DNA from: an uncultured Elusimicrobia bacterium
GTDB taxonomy: Bacteria > Elusimicrobiota > Endomicrobiia > Endomicrobiales > CAIRNS01
Length of the DNA: 64,000 nucleotides
Assembly (NCBI GenBank): GCA_903880015.1
Contig: CAIRNS010000001.1
Location: 59,413-123,412, forward strand
Direction of reading: 5' to 3'
The notes beneath the pieces were generated by a model. It saw only the letters and a program-made list of their open reading frames with translations, made no database searches and had not been told where the DNA came from. This document shows, piece after piece, positions 44,374 through 52,800 of this stretch. The position numbers were made by a program, and so were the translations under genes. Position 1 is the first letter of the stretch, and each line of letters begins with the position of its first letter.

Positions 44374-45001
44374 ACTACGCGAATTAAAACAGGCTTTCAC
44401 CGCGCTGTTCAATAAACCCTATACAAATAATTTTCCGGCTCAGCCGCATATTCCGTTCCCGCGTTTTCGCGGTCGGCCAGTCCCGAGCGATGATGCTTGT
44501 ATTGCCTGCGGCGCCTGCGCGGAGGTTTGCCCATCGCGGGCAATAGAGGTTATTAACACCGTAGAAGGGAATATACCGAGCCGCGCAGTAATCTGGCATT
44601 ATGATCTGTGCATTTTCTGCGGGCAATGCGAACGGCTATGTACGACCATTGACGGGGTAAAACTTTCAAACGAATATGATCTCGCCACAGATGATCGCTC
44701 GACTCTTTTTGCGCGCATCGACAAAGAACTTATCCTGTGCGAATCATGCCGTGCCATTATCGCCCCGCGCGCCCAGCTTCTATGGCTTATCAAGCGCATG
44801 GGAGCATTGGCATCGGGAAATTTCAATCTGGTTTTTGAGATGCAGAAAGAACTTGGTTTGGTTAGCCGCGCGCAACCTCCCACGCCTGGATTTGCCTCGC
44901 GCCAGGATTTGTACCGCGTTCTCTGTCCTCACTGCCGCCATCAGGCGCTGATTTTCAATCAGACAGGGAAACAACCGCCGGCGTTGGATAACAGTTTGTA
45001 A
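44360..45001 (+). CDS. mbhN: NuoI-like 2[4Fe-4S] subunit of group 4 hydrogenase (MbhN)
   Basis: Ferredoxin-type subunit of 213 residues that passes electrons from ferredoxin into the hydrogenase arm. Two motifs, CIACGACAEVCP and CIFCGQCERLC, supply eight ligands; the second lacks the usual Pro. The C-terminal 110 residues are unusually long and hold two more pairs, CESC and CPHC, which could bind a metal or another cluster. It is the last structural gene and is followed by hypA after 70 bases. Confidence 0.88.
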   Translation: MKLFKLRELKQAFTALFNKPYTNNFPAQPHIPFPRFRGRPVPSDDACIACGACAEVCPSRAIEVINTVEGNIPSRAVIWHYDLCIFCGQCERLCTTIDGVKLSNEYDLATDDRSTLFARIDKELILCESCRAIIAPRAQLLWLIKRMGALASGNFNLVFEMQKELGLVSRAQPPTPGFASRQDLYRVLCPHCRHQALIFNQTGKQPPALDNSL

Positions 45002-45071
45002 AGATACGGCAGAGACACGGCACACCGGATTAATCGGGCGGACGAAACTGTTTGAAAAGGGAATTATTGAT

Positions 45072-45419
45072 ATGCATGAACTGGCGATTGCTCAGGATTT
45101 TTGGAAAACGATACTTGATAACGCGCGCACTAACCACATAAAGAAAATTACCAAAATATCTCTTATGCTGGGTGAGGCATCCGGGATAGAAAAAGATTTT
45201 CTTGAGCATTCCCTGCGCGACCATATTATGCCGGGAAGCATCGCCGCGGACGCCCAGCTCGAGATTACTCTGCTCCCACTTGCTGCATCGTGCAAATCAT
45301 GCGCAACCGTCATTACCAAAGATATGATGTCCACGCTTGCCTGCCCGCAGTGCGGATCGAGAGATATCGATATTCAATCAGGCAGAGAAACATATGTCGC
45401 CTCCATTGAAGGGGAATAG
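45072..45419 (+). CDS. hypA: Hydrogenase nickel-insertion protein HypA
   Basis: Nickel chaperone of 115 residues. MHELAIAQ gives the Ni-binding His2, and the zinc site is CKSC...CPQCGS. It delivers nickel to the hydrogenase large subunit, usually with the GTPase HypB, which is missing from this locus. AAGGGA precedes the ATG. Its 3' end overlaps hypF by 26 bases. Confidence 0.95.
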   Translation: MHELAIAQDFWKTILDNARTNHIKKITKISLMLGEASGIEKDFLEHSLRDHIMPGSIAADAQLEITLLPLAASCKSCATVITKDMMSTLACPQCGSRDIDIQSGRETYVASIEGE

Positions 45420-47745
45420 TTTCCGGATTGCAATCCATGGACTGGTACAAGGCATTGGTTTTCGTCCGTTCGTTGCAAACAGTGCCACTCGATACCATAT
45501 TACCGGCTGGGTAGCAAATACATCTTTCGGCGTTTCGATACTCGCCCAGGGCACACCGCACAATCTACGCGCATTTTTCAATCATCTCAAAAAACACCCG
45601 CCATCCCTTTCGAAAATTGACCGTTTTATCATTACTAAGAATACTGCGAAGCGGGTGTGCACATTTTCCATAGTACCCAGTAAAAAATCATTGGTTACCT
45701 CAGCTGACTTGCCGGCGGACATCGCGCTTTGCGACGCATGCCGTCACGAACTCAATGATCCCTCTGATCGCCGCTTTCGCTACCCCTTCATCAATTGCAC
45801 ACACTGCGGCCCCCGGTTTTCCATTACCCGCACACTGCCGTACGACCGCCCTTCAACAACAATGGAATCATTTCGCCTGTGCCCCGCATGCCGCACAGAA
45901 TACGACGACCCACATAACCGGCGATATCACGCCCAACCAAACGCCTGCCCTGTGTGCGGACCGTTTGTACAGCTGGTATCATCACGCGGCGGCCAGAAAA
46001 TCAAGGCGCTAAACGACACGGCGATTACAAAAACTATTGCGTTATTACAGGCGGGGAAAATTATTGCGATCAAAAGCATTGGCGGTTATCACCTGTCCTG
46101 CGACGCACACAATCATGGCGCTATCAATCGATTGCGCAGCAGGAAGAACCGCCCCGATAAACCGTTTGCAGTTATGGTGCCGGATCTCACTGTCCTGCGT
46201 AGGATTTGCATTCTCTCCGCTGACGAGGAGAAACTCCTTACGTCCCCGCAGGCGCCCATTGTCATCCTCCGCAAAAAAGTTGACGCGCTGAGGTATCTGC
46301 CGACTATAGAAGAAATAGCCCCTAACAACGCATATCTGGGCGTTATGATGCCCTATACGCCTCTTCATGCCGTATTGTTTTCCGGCACCGCTCTCGAAAA
46401 CGCTGTTCCCTGTCTAATCATGACTTCCGGGAACCGCCTTGATGAACCTATTTGCCGGGACGAGAAAAATGCTTTTACAAAACTTGCCCGCATTGCCGAT
46501 TATTTTTTGACGCATAACCGACCCATCCATAATCGCTGCGACGATTCCATCGTCCAGATGATACCGGGCACCCGGGATACACAAATACTCCGCCGCAGTC
46601 GCGGATACATACCCACTCCTGTTGCATTACCCTCTACACCAGGCGCTCGTCAGTCGGTTCTTGCTGTCGGCGCGGAGCTTAAAAATACTTTTAGTCTTAC
46701 GCGCGGCGGCAATGCGTATCCATCACCGTATATAGGCGATCTTGACACCCATGAAGCCATGGACTATTTCAATGAATCATTGCAACGATTTTCGCTTCTC
46801 CTAAAAGTAAATCCGCATGTAATCGTCTACGATTCCCATCCCGATTATATGTCTACCCGCTTTGCCCGCACACTACTTGGCTCAACGGCACGGTTGCGCG
46901 GCATGGCAGTTCAACATCATCACGCACACCTGGCGTCCGTCTGTGCGGAGCATGCCATCGCAGAACCGGTCATCGGTTTTTCATTTGACGGCACCGGTCT
47001 CGGCAACGACGGGAATATATGGGGGGGAGAATGTTTTACCGGGCACCCGGGGGCATTTGAGCGGTTTGCTCATCTTGAGTATTTTGCTCTGCCCGGCGCG
47101 GACAGGGCAACCAGAGAGATATGGCGTATTGCGGTTTCGCTGGTACGACTGGCCGGGATTGACGCATCCTGTCTTAATCTTCCCCGGAAATTTCACGTGA
47201 CAACCGTAAACGCCATGATAGAAAAGAAAGTTAATAGCCCCCTTTGTTCGAGTATCGGACGGCTTTTTGACGGTGTTGCCGCTTTGTTGGGGGTCAGGTA
47301 TGAAGTATCTTTTGAGGCCCAGGCTGCTATGCAGTTAGAGGCACTCGCGGTTTCGCTTCCGGTAGACAAGCGACCGCTAAAAGGATATAATTTCTCGTGT
47401 CGCTTTCGTAATGAAATAGACGGTCCGACACCGGTTTCAATCGCTCCGCTTGTCCGGGAAATTATCCATGATAAAAAGCGAAGAAAAACAGATGCATACA
47501 TCGCCTACCGCTTCCATCTGACGCTTGTTGACATCATGGTAACCGTGGCAAGAGAGATTCGGCGGCGGAAAGCCATAGACAGAGTAATATTCAGTGGCGG
47601 CGTTTTTCAGAACAGGTTACTGCTTTCTCTTGCGGTCAAGAAATTAAAAGCTAATAAGTTTGCAGTTGCCTATAACCGTCTCGTGCCGCCCAATGACGGG
47701 GGCATCGCCTTAGGCCAGGCATGGACGGCATTGAAAAAAAAATAG
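45394..47745 (+). CDS. hypF: Carbamoyltransferase HypF
   Basis: Makes the thiocarbamate on HypE that becomes the CN ligands of the NiFe site. 783 residues with the standard order: acylphosphatase domain (IHGLVQGIGFRPFV), two zinc fingers (CDACRHELN...CTHCGPRFS and CPACRTEYDD...CPVCGP), a YrdC-like domain (about 200-390) and a Kae1-like domain with HHHAHLAS. Start chosen at 45394, with AGAGA upstream; a longer frame beginning at 45337 is inside hypA. A small inverted repeat follows the stop. Confidence 0.95.
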   Translation: MSPPLKGNSFRIAIHGLVQGIGFRPFVANSATRYHITGWVANTSFGVSILAQGTPHNLRAFFNHLKKHPPSLSKIDRFIITKNTAKRVCTFSIVPSKKSLVTSADLPADIALCDACRHELNDPSDRRFRYPFINCTHCGPRFSITRTLPYDRPSTTMESFRLCPACRTEYDDPHNRRYHAQPNACPVCGPFVQLVSSRGGQKIKALNDTAITKTIALLQAGKIIAIKSIGGYHLSCDAHNHGAINRLRSRKNRPDKPFAVMVPDLTVLRRICILSADEEKLLTSPQAPIVILRKKVDALRYLPTIEEIAPNNAYLGVMMPYTPLHAVLFSGTALENAVPCLIMTSGNRLDEPICRDEKNAFTKLARIADYFLTHNRPIHNRCDDSIVQMIPGTRDTQILRRSRGYIPTPVALPSTPGARQSVLAVGAELKNTFSLTRGGNAYPSPYIGDLDTHEAMDYFNESLQRFSLLLKVNPHVIVYDSHPDYMSTRFARTLLGSTARLRGMAVQHHHAHLASVCAEHAIAEPVIGFSFDGTGLGNDGNIWGGECFTGHPGAFERFAHLEYFALPGADRATREIWRIAVSLVRLAGIDASCLNLPRKFHVTTVNAMIEKKVNSPLCSSIGRLFDGVAALLGVRYEVSFEAQAAMQLEALAVSLPVDKRPLKGYNFSCRFRNEIDGPTPVSIAPLVREIIHDKKRRKTDAYIAYRFHLTLVDIMVTVAREIRRRKAIDRVIFSGGVFQNRLLLSLAVKKLKANKFAVAYNRLVPPNDGGIALGQAWTALKKK

Positions 47746-47762
47746 GGATAAACGACGGCGAA

Positions 47763-47836
47763 GCAAGCTTCGCAGCTACAAGAAAAATAAATCCGTCAAT
47801 TATGCCTTGACAGTGAAATGTAGCTGCAGAGCTTGC
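47763..47836. repeat. Inverted repeat between hypF and hypC
   Basis: GCAAGCTTCGCAGCTACA (47763-47780) is nearly the reverse complement of TGTAGCTGCAGAGCTTGC (47819-47836), with two mismatches and a 38-base centre. Each arm also holds a short self-complementary core (CGAAGC-AA-GCTTCG and CAGAGC-TT-GCTCTG). This layout suggests a small mobile or dispersed repeat (MITE-like), or a folded RNA element inside the operon; only one copy is in this window. Confidence 0.5.
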
Positions 47837-47871
47837 TCTGTCGAAGTTGACTTTATGAAAGGTGTTTGAAT

Positions 47872-48099
47872 ATGTGTCTTGCTGTTCCCGGAAAAATAAT
47901 TACTTCTATTACGGACCATATAGCTGATGTTGATTTTGGCGGCGTCGTGCGTTCTGTTCAGTTTAATCTTTTGCCCGATGTCGCAAAAGGGAACTATGTT
48001 ATCGTCCATGCGGGATTTGCCATTTCAAAGCTTACCAACAAGGATGCAAAAAAAACTCTTGCTCTTTTTAAAGAAATGAATGAACTCTGTGAACCCTGA
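47872..48099 (+). CDS. hypC: Hydrogenase maturation chaperone HypC
   Basis: Small chaperone of 75 residues that works with HypD to carry the Fe(CN)2CO group. The start is fixed by the family N-terminus MCLAVPGKI with essential Cys2; an ATG two codons earlier would bury it. VDFGGVVRSVQFNLLPDV and YVIVHAGFAISKL are typical. The 3' end overlaps the acetyltransferase gene by 20 bases. Confidence 0.94.
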   Translation: MCLAVPGKIITSITDHIADVDFGGVVRSVQFNLLPDVAKGNYVIVHAGFAISKLTNKDAKKTLALFKEMNELCEP

Positions 48100-48691
48100 A
48101 ATATCACCCTATAACGAACCGGCATTGCCGGCCATATATAACGACCTCCCGGAGCTCACTACTGCCCGCCTTGTTTTGAGAAAAATGCGCCTGACAGACG
48201 CAGGCGATATGTTTGCGTACGCCTCTGACCCTGATGTATCCCGTCATCTTGTTTGGACACCGCACCAAAATATCGACGAAACACTCGGTTTTTTGAAATA
48301 TGTCCTCAGCCGTTATGCCCAGGGGACGATAGAGGATTGGGGCATTGAACATCGCCAAACACGTGCGTTTATCGGCACTGCCGGCTATTTTTTTTATGAT
48401 GGATTGCATCACCGGGCTGAAATTCATTATTGTCTTGCTAAATCATATTGGCGCCAAGGGCTGATGACAGAAGCACTTCGTGCCATTATCGCTTTTGGAT
48501 TTCAGCAGATGAACCTTCACCGCATTGAAGCAAAATGTTTTCCGGATAATATCGGTTCTCAAAGTATTCTCCTGAAGCTCGGTATGCAGTATGAAGGGAT
48601 TATGCGCCAGGGACTCTATGCAAAAAAAACATATCACGATATGCGCTGTTACGCCATCCTTTCATCGGACTCTATAAAGAACAATGAATAG
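48080..48691 (+). CDS. GNAT N-acetyltransferase, RimJ/RimL-like
   Basis: Acetyl-CoA-dependent acetyltransferase of 203 residues. LTTARLVLRKMRLTDAGDMF opens the RimJ/RimL-type domain, followed by EIHYCLAKSYWRQGLMTEAL with the acetyl-CoA loop (usually QGxGxEA) and FGFQQMNLHRIEAKCFPDN. The gene is wedged between hypC and hypD and overlaps both (20 and 8 bases), so it is translated with them. Such enzymes acetylate protein N-termini, lysines or small molecules; no hydrogenase-related role is established. Confidence 0.85.
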   Translation: MNSVNPEISPYNEPALPAIYNDLPELTTARLVLRKMRLTDAGDMFAYASDPDVSRHLVWTPHQNIDETLGFLKYVLSRYAQGTIEDWGIEHRQTRAFIGTAGYFFYDGLHHRAEIHYCLAKSYWRQGLMTEALRAIIAFGFQQMNLHRIEAKCFPDNIGSQSILLKLGMQYEGIMRQGLYAKKTYHDMRCYAILSSDSIKNNE

Positions 48692-49697
48692 ACCCATCAC
48701 CATCATGGAGGTCTGCGGCACGCACACCATGGCTATTGCCCGCCAGGGTCTAAAAAAGCTGTTTCCGCCCGGCGTGCGTATGGTATCCGGTCCCGGTTGC
48801 CCCGTCTGCGTAACCCCGATTGCAGATATCGACCACGCGATTGAAATAGCGAAAATCCCTGATGTCATCATCGCAACCTTCGGCGACATGATGCGCGTGC
48901 CGGGCTCATCAACAAGTTTGGAAGCGGTGAAAGTCGCCGGTTCAGACATTCGCGTCATTTATTCGCCTGTAGACGCTCTTGAAATAGCAACCGCACACCC
49001 CGACAAAAAGATTGTTTTCATCGGCGTTGGCTTCGAGACCACTTCGCCCGCCATCGCTTCCACAGTCATGATAGCTCGCAAGAAATATATCACTAATTTT
49101 TTTGTACTCCCGCTATTTAAAACCGTCCCGGCTGCCCTAAAAACATTGATGACCGCTGACTCTGAGATTGACGGATTTCTTCTTCCGGGACATGTCTCTG
49201 CAATCATTGGAATGCGCCCCTATGAATATATCGCCCGCGATTACGGAATGCCCGGGGTTATCGCCGGATTTGAAGCGCAAGACATTCTACGCTCAGTCAA
49301 TCGCATAGTCGCCATGATACGAACTAAGAGTCCTTCAATCGTCAACGACTACACGCGCGTGGTGCATGCTAAAGGAAATCTTGCTGCGCAAAGAATTCTT
49401 GCAGAAGTGTTTACGCCAAATGACTCGCGTTGGCGGGCTATAGGGATAATCCCGGACAGCGGATTCGGTTTTACGGATAAATACCATGTTTTTGATGCCG
49501 GCAAAGTCTTCAAAGTAAAACTCCCGCCTACCCGCGAACCAAAAACATGCCGGTGCGGCGCTATAATGATGGGAAAAATGGAACCGCGCCAATGCCCGCT
49601 ATTTGCCGAAAAATGCACTCCGGCCCATCCCATCGGCCCTTGCATGGTTTCATCCGAAGGCGTCTGCGCAGCCGAACACACATACGGTACTCTATGA
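48684..49697 (+). CDS. hypD: Hydrogenase maturation protein HypD
   Basis: Iron-sulfur scaffold on which the Fe(CN)2CO group is built, 337 residues. MEVCGTHTMAIAR, GPGCPVCVTP and FEAQDIL are family motifs; the C-terminal [4Fe-4S] cysteines are in CRCGAIMMG, QCPLFAEKC and GPCMVSSEGVC. It overlaps the acetyltransferase gene by 8 bases. About 65 bases follow before hypE, with G-rich repeats AAAAGGGGGACACAGGGGGG. Confidence 0.95.
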   Translation: MNRPITIMEVCGTHTMAIARQGLKKLFPPGVRMVSGPGCPVCVTPIADIDHAIEIAKIPDVIIATFGDMMRVPGSSTSLEAVKVAGSDIRVIYSPVDALEIATAHPDKKIVFIGVGFETTSPAIASTVMIARKKYITNFFVLPLFKTVPAALKTLMTADSEIDGFLLPGHVSAIIGMRPYEYIARDYGMPGVIAGFEAQDILRSVNRIVAMIRTKSPSIVNDYTRVVHAKGNLAAQRILAEVFTPNDSRWRAIGIIPDSGFGFTDKYHVFDAGKVFKVKLPPTREPKTCRCGAIMMGKMEPRQCPLFAEKCTPAHPIGPCMVSSEGVCAAEHTYGTL

Positions 49698-49761
49698 TGA
49701 AGAATTATTCCCACGTTGCAAAAGGGGGACACAGGGGGGGTTGTCGTACTCCTTCGTCCTT

Positions 49762-50799
49762 ATGGATACTAACATGAAAAAACACACAGAATCCATCGGA
49801 AAAATAATAACTATGGCTCATGGGGCGGGGGGGCGCTTGACTCATGAACTTATAGAGACCATATTCCGTCCGGCTTTTTCCAATGCGGTACTCAACACTT
49901 TAGACGATGCAGCTGAACTTGCGGTCAATCAGGGGCGACTGGCGTTTACTACCGATTCATTTGTAGTTGATCCGCTTATTTTTTCCGGGGGTGACATCGG
50001 GAAATTAGCGGTTTGCGGAACTGTCAATGATCTGGCCATGAAGGGCGCACAGCCGTTGGGGATTTCGGTCGCGGCAATCATCGAGGAAGGCCTTGATATC
50101 CGCCTGCTTGCAGCAATAACGGCTTCACTAGCTGCAGCCGCTAAAGAAGCAGGAGTCCGCGTAGTAACGGGGGATACAAAAGTAGTTGAAAAAGGAAAAG
50201 CTGATAAACTTTTTTTAACGACATCCGGCGTAGGAATCATTGAGCCGGGAACAAAAATCTCGGGAAAAAACGCCCGAATCGGCGACGCCGTTATTATCAA
50301 TGGCACAATCGCCGATCACGGCGTTGCTATACTTGCGGCACGCAACAACTTTAAGTTCAAAGGAGCTTTTGCAAGCGATTGCGCTCCGCTCAACCACCTG
50401 GTACACGCTATGATCTCTACCGGGGAAACTATAGGGGTTCTTCGCGATCCAACACGCGGCGGCGTGGCAACTACCCTGTATGAAATTGCTGAGGCCTCAC
50501 GCGTCGGGATCATCATTGAGGAAGATCTCATGCCTATAAAGCCGGCGGTTAAGAATGCCTGCAATCTTCTGGGACTCGATCCGCTCTATGTGGCAAATGA
50601 AGGGAAACTACTGGCGATAGTCCCGTGCAGCGGAGAAACTGCCGTACTCAAAGCGATGAAAAAAAACGTATATGGGAAAAAATCAACAATAATAGGACGG
50701 GTTGTTGCGTACCCGAAAGGTCTATGGTTGAAAACTCAGGCAGGCGGCTTACGCCCCCTGACCATGCTCGAGGGCAACCAATTGCCCCGTATTTGCTAA
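49762..50799 (+). CDS. hypE: Hydrogenase maturation protein HypE
   Basis: Dehydrates the HypF-made thiocarbamate to thiocyanate and gives CN to HypCD. 345 residues with the AIR-synthase-like fold: AHGAGGRLTHELI, FTTDSFVVDPL, DPTRGGVATTLYEIAE. The C-terminal PRIC ends in the essential Cys. Start at 49762, or the ATG 12 bases later; longer frames to 49603 overlap hypD and are rejected. No terminator is evident after the stop, but the 130-base AT-rich gap probably ends the hydrogenase operon. Confidence 0.95.
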   Translation: MDTNMKKHTESIGKIITMAHGAGGRLTHELIETIFRPAFSNAVLNTLDDAAELAVNQGRLAFTTDSFVVDPLIFSGGDIGKLAVCGTVNDLAMKGAQPLGISVAAIIEEGLDIRLLAAITASLAAAAKEAGVRVVTGDTKVVEKGKADKLFLTTSGVGIIEPGTKISGKNARIGDAVIINGTIADHGVAILAARNNFKFKGAFASDCAPLNHLVHAMISTGETIGVLRDPTRGGVATTLYEIAEASRVGIIIEEDLMPIKPAVKNACNLLGLDPLYVANEGKLLAIVPCSGETAVLKAMKKNVYGKKSTIIGRVVAYPKGLWLKTQAGGLRPLTMLEGNQLPRIC

Positions 50800-50930
50800 C
50801 GCAGACAGGCAGCCCGACTTTACAAATCACAAAATAGGTGGTAAAATAGCATAGTAATTGTAGATTATACTTTACTCTATCTACTTTATACTGATTTTAT
50901 AATGGGTCCCAAAACAAGGAGCGAGGCGAA

Positions 50931-52250
50931 ATGCAAAATGATATTTTTGGCAAGTGTGTAAAATTTACCAGTGCCCGGGAGATTATGGCTGCGGGTGTCT
51001 ATCCGTATTTTAAGCGCATTGAATCTGCGCAAGGCCCCGAAGTTATTATTGAAGGACAAAGAAAAGTCGTTGTTTGTTCAAATAATTATTTAGGATTAAC
51101 TGCTCATCCGAAAGTTAAAGAAGCCAGCATTGCAGCTATAAAAAAATATGGAACCTCATGCACCGGATCTCGATTCCTCAACGGGACCAACGATCTGCAT
51201 GAAAAAGTTGAACGAAAGTTCGCCCGTTTTGTCGGCAAAGAATCAGCCATACTGTTTACTACCGGGCATCATGCCAATCTTGGCGCATTGTCAACACTTG
51301 TCGGAAAGTCAGATATTGTTATTACTGACAAGCTGGATCACGCGTCCATTATAGATGGATGCCGCCTCTCGATGGGGGAAATGGTCCGCTACCGCCATAA
51401 CGACATGGCTGATCTTGAACGCCAACTGATCAAATACCCTTCAAACGGAAAACTGATTGTTGTTGACGGCGTTTTTAGCATGGAAGGCGATATCGCCAAC
51501 ATGAAAGATATTGTCCGTCTGGCGAAAATATACGGCGCCCGGGTCATGGTTGACGAAGCCCACTCCCTGGGCGTCTTAGGCGAAACGGGGCGCGGTATTG
51601 GCGAACATTTCGGCATGGAATCAGATATTGATGTCCTGATGGCGACGGCGTCAAAATCGTTGGCGTCAATCGGCGGTTTTATTGCCGGCCGCGAAGAAGT
51701 TATTCATTATGTAAAACACATGTCCCGTTCATTGATGTTTACGGCAAGCCTCGTGCCTGCGGCGGTTGCCGCAATCGACGCTTCACTTGATATAGTCGAA
51801 AAGGAACCGGAGCGCATACGCCAGTTATGGGCAAATACCCGAAAAATGAAAGAAGGATTTAACGCGCTGGGTTACGACACCAGAACATCCGACTCACCCA
51901 TAATCCCGCTAACCATCGGCGAAGACATGAAAGCGTTTCAGATGTGGCGCATGCTCTACGATGAAGGCGTATACACCTCCCCGGTTGTCAGCCCGGCGGT
52001 ACCCGAAGGTCAGGCGATTATCAGGACCAGCTATATGGCCACTCACACTGACGAGCATCTTGATTTAATTCTTGACGCTTTTGAGAAGGTTGGCAAACAA
52101 CTAGGGATTATACCCGGAGGTTCTAAACGGGTGAAAAGCAAAAGCCAGAAACACCGTCTAAAAAACGACTGGTCATTCCCGTTTACCAAGGGTCAAATGT
52201 CATTGATAACGAAACGATGGATTAAAAACTTGTGGTCATTTAAACAATAA
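50931..52250 (+). CDS. Alpha-oxoamine synthase, serine palmitoyltransferase-like
   Basis: PLP enzyme of 439 residues that condenses an amino acid with an acyl-CoA. CSNNYLGLTAHPKV, GTSCTGSRFLNGTNDLHE and DEAHSLGVLG are shared by KBL, BioF and SPT. The PLP lysine lies in TASKSLASIGGF; this SKSxASxGG form is closer to bacterial serine palmitoyltransferases than to the SKALGSYGGY of KBL/BioF. If correct, the product would be 3-ketosphinganine for sphingolipids. A basic C-terminal tail of about 45 residues (KRVKSKSQKHRLKND) goes beyond the usual end and may contact the membrane. AAGGAG precedes the ATG. No other sphingolipid gene is adjacent. Confidence 0.78.
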   Translation: MQNDIFGKCVKFTSAREIMAAGVYPYFKRIESAQGPEVIIEGQRKVVVCSNNYLGLTAHPKVKEASIAAIKKYGTSCTGSRFLNGTNDLHEKVERKFARFVGKESAILFTTGHHANLGALSTLVGKSDIVITDKLDHASIIDGCRLSMGEMVRYRHNDMADLERQLIKYPSNGKLIVVDGVFSMEGDIANMKDIVRLAKIYGARVMVDEAHSLGVLGETGRGIGEHFGMESDIDVLMATASKSLASIGGFIAGREEVIHYVKHMSRSLMFTASLVPAAVAAIDASLDIVEKEPERIRQLWANTRKMKEGFNALGYDTRTSDSPIIPLTIGEDMKAFQMWRMLYDEGVYTSPVVSPAVPEGQAIIRTSYMATHTDEHLDLILDAFEKVGKQLGIIPGGSKRVKSKSQKHRLKNDWSFPFTKGQMSLITKRWIKNLWSFKQ

Positions 52251-52288
52251 TCTTTTTTCATCGCATATTAACTAAAGGAGGCAGTACG

Positions 52289-52738
52289 ATGTCGCCGAAA
52301 AAAACCGTTAAAACAGAGGGCAAGAAATCAAGCGTAGTTGCAGGAGTTGCTAAAAAAGCTGTTGCAGCAAAAAAAACTGCAAAAACTACCGGTTCTTTGC
52401 AGAAGAAAAGCATCGGCAATGCTTCGTCGTCTCCCTTAACTTCTTTGGCAACAGCGCTTCCTTCAAGCGATGTGACCTATATCATAATCGACTTCCCGAT
52501 TGAAAACGAAACTGTCTCGGGCCTGCATTATGCAATCCGCATCGGTGCATCGAGCAATGGAATAGTAGAGCTTTCAATTAACAACGGTCCTTGGGAAGGA
52601 TGCCGGTTTACTGACGGTTATTGGTGGTATGACTGGGGATATTATTTACCCGGAACCGCCAAAATATCCGCACGGCTCGTTGATGAAAAAGGCAAACTAT
52701 TAAAGCGCGCCTCCGTCCGCAAAGTCGTTGTGGTATAG
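52289..52738 (+). CDS. Unknown protein: Lys/Ala-rich tail plus aromatic-rich beta domain
   Basis: Unrecognised 149-residue protein with two clear parts. Residues 1-45 are rich in Lys, Ala and Thr (VAKKAVAAKKTAKTT), like histone H1-type tails of AlgP or HctB proteins. Residues 60-149 look like one Ig-like or carbohydrate-binding beta sandwich: IIIDFPIENETVSG, VELSINNGPWEGCRF, GYWWYDWGYYLPG, ISARLVDEKGK. No signal peptide is seen. A very strong AAAGGAGG site suggests high expression. Position between the SPT-like gene and smc gives no clear hint. The tail could bind DNA or polyanions and the sandwich a partner or glycan; both ideas are guesses. Confidence 0.75.
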   Translation: MSPKKTVKTEGKKSSVVAGVAKKAVAAKKTAKTTGSLQKKSIGNASSSPLTSLATALPSSDVTYIIIDFPIENETVSGLHYAIRIGASSNGIVELSINNGPWEGCRFTDGYWWYDWGYYLPGTAKISARLVDEKGKLLKRASVRKVVVV

Positions 52739-52800
52739 TAACGCCTGTTTTTCCGGGTTTGCTGTGCCGTATCAGTGTTCAACTTGAGGTTAATTGATTT

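Noticed and set aside
50866..50903. TATAAT at 50898 as promoter of the serine palmitoyltransferase-like gene
   Set aside because: The region is AT-rich and no acceptable -35 lies at 16-18 bases, so the match may be chance.
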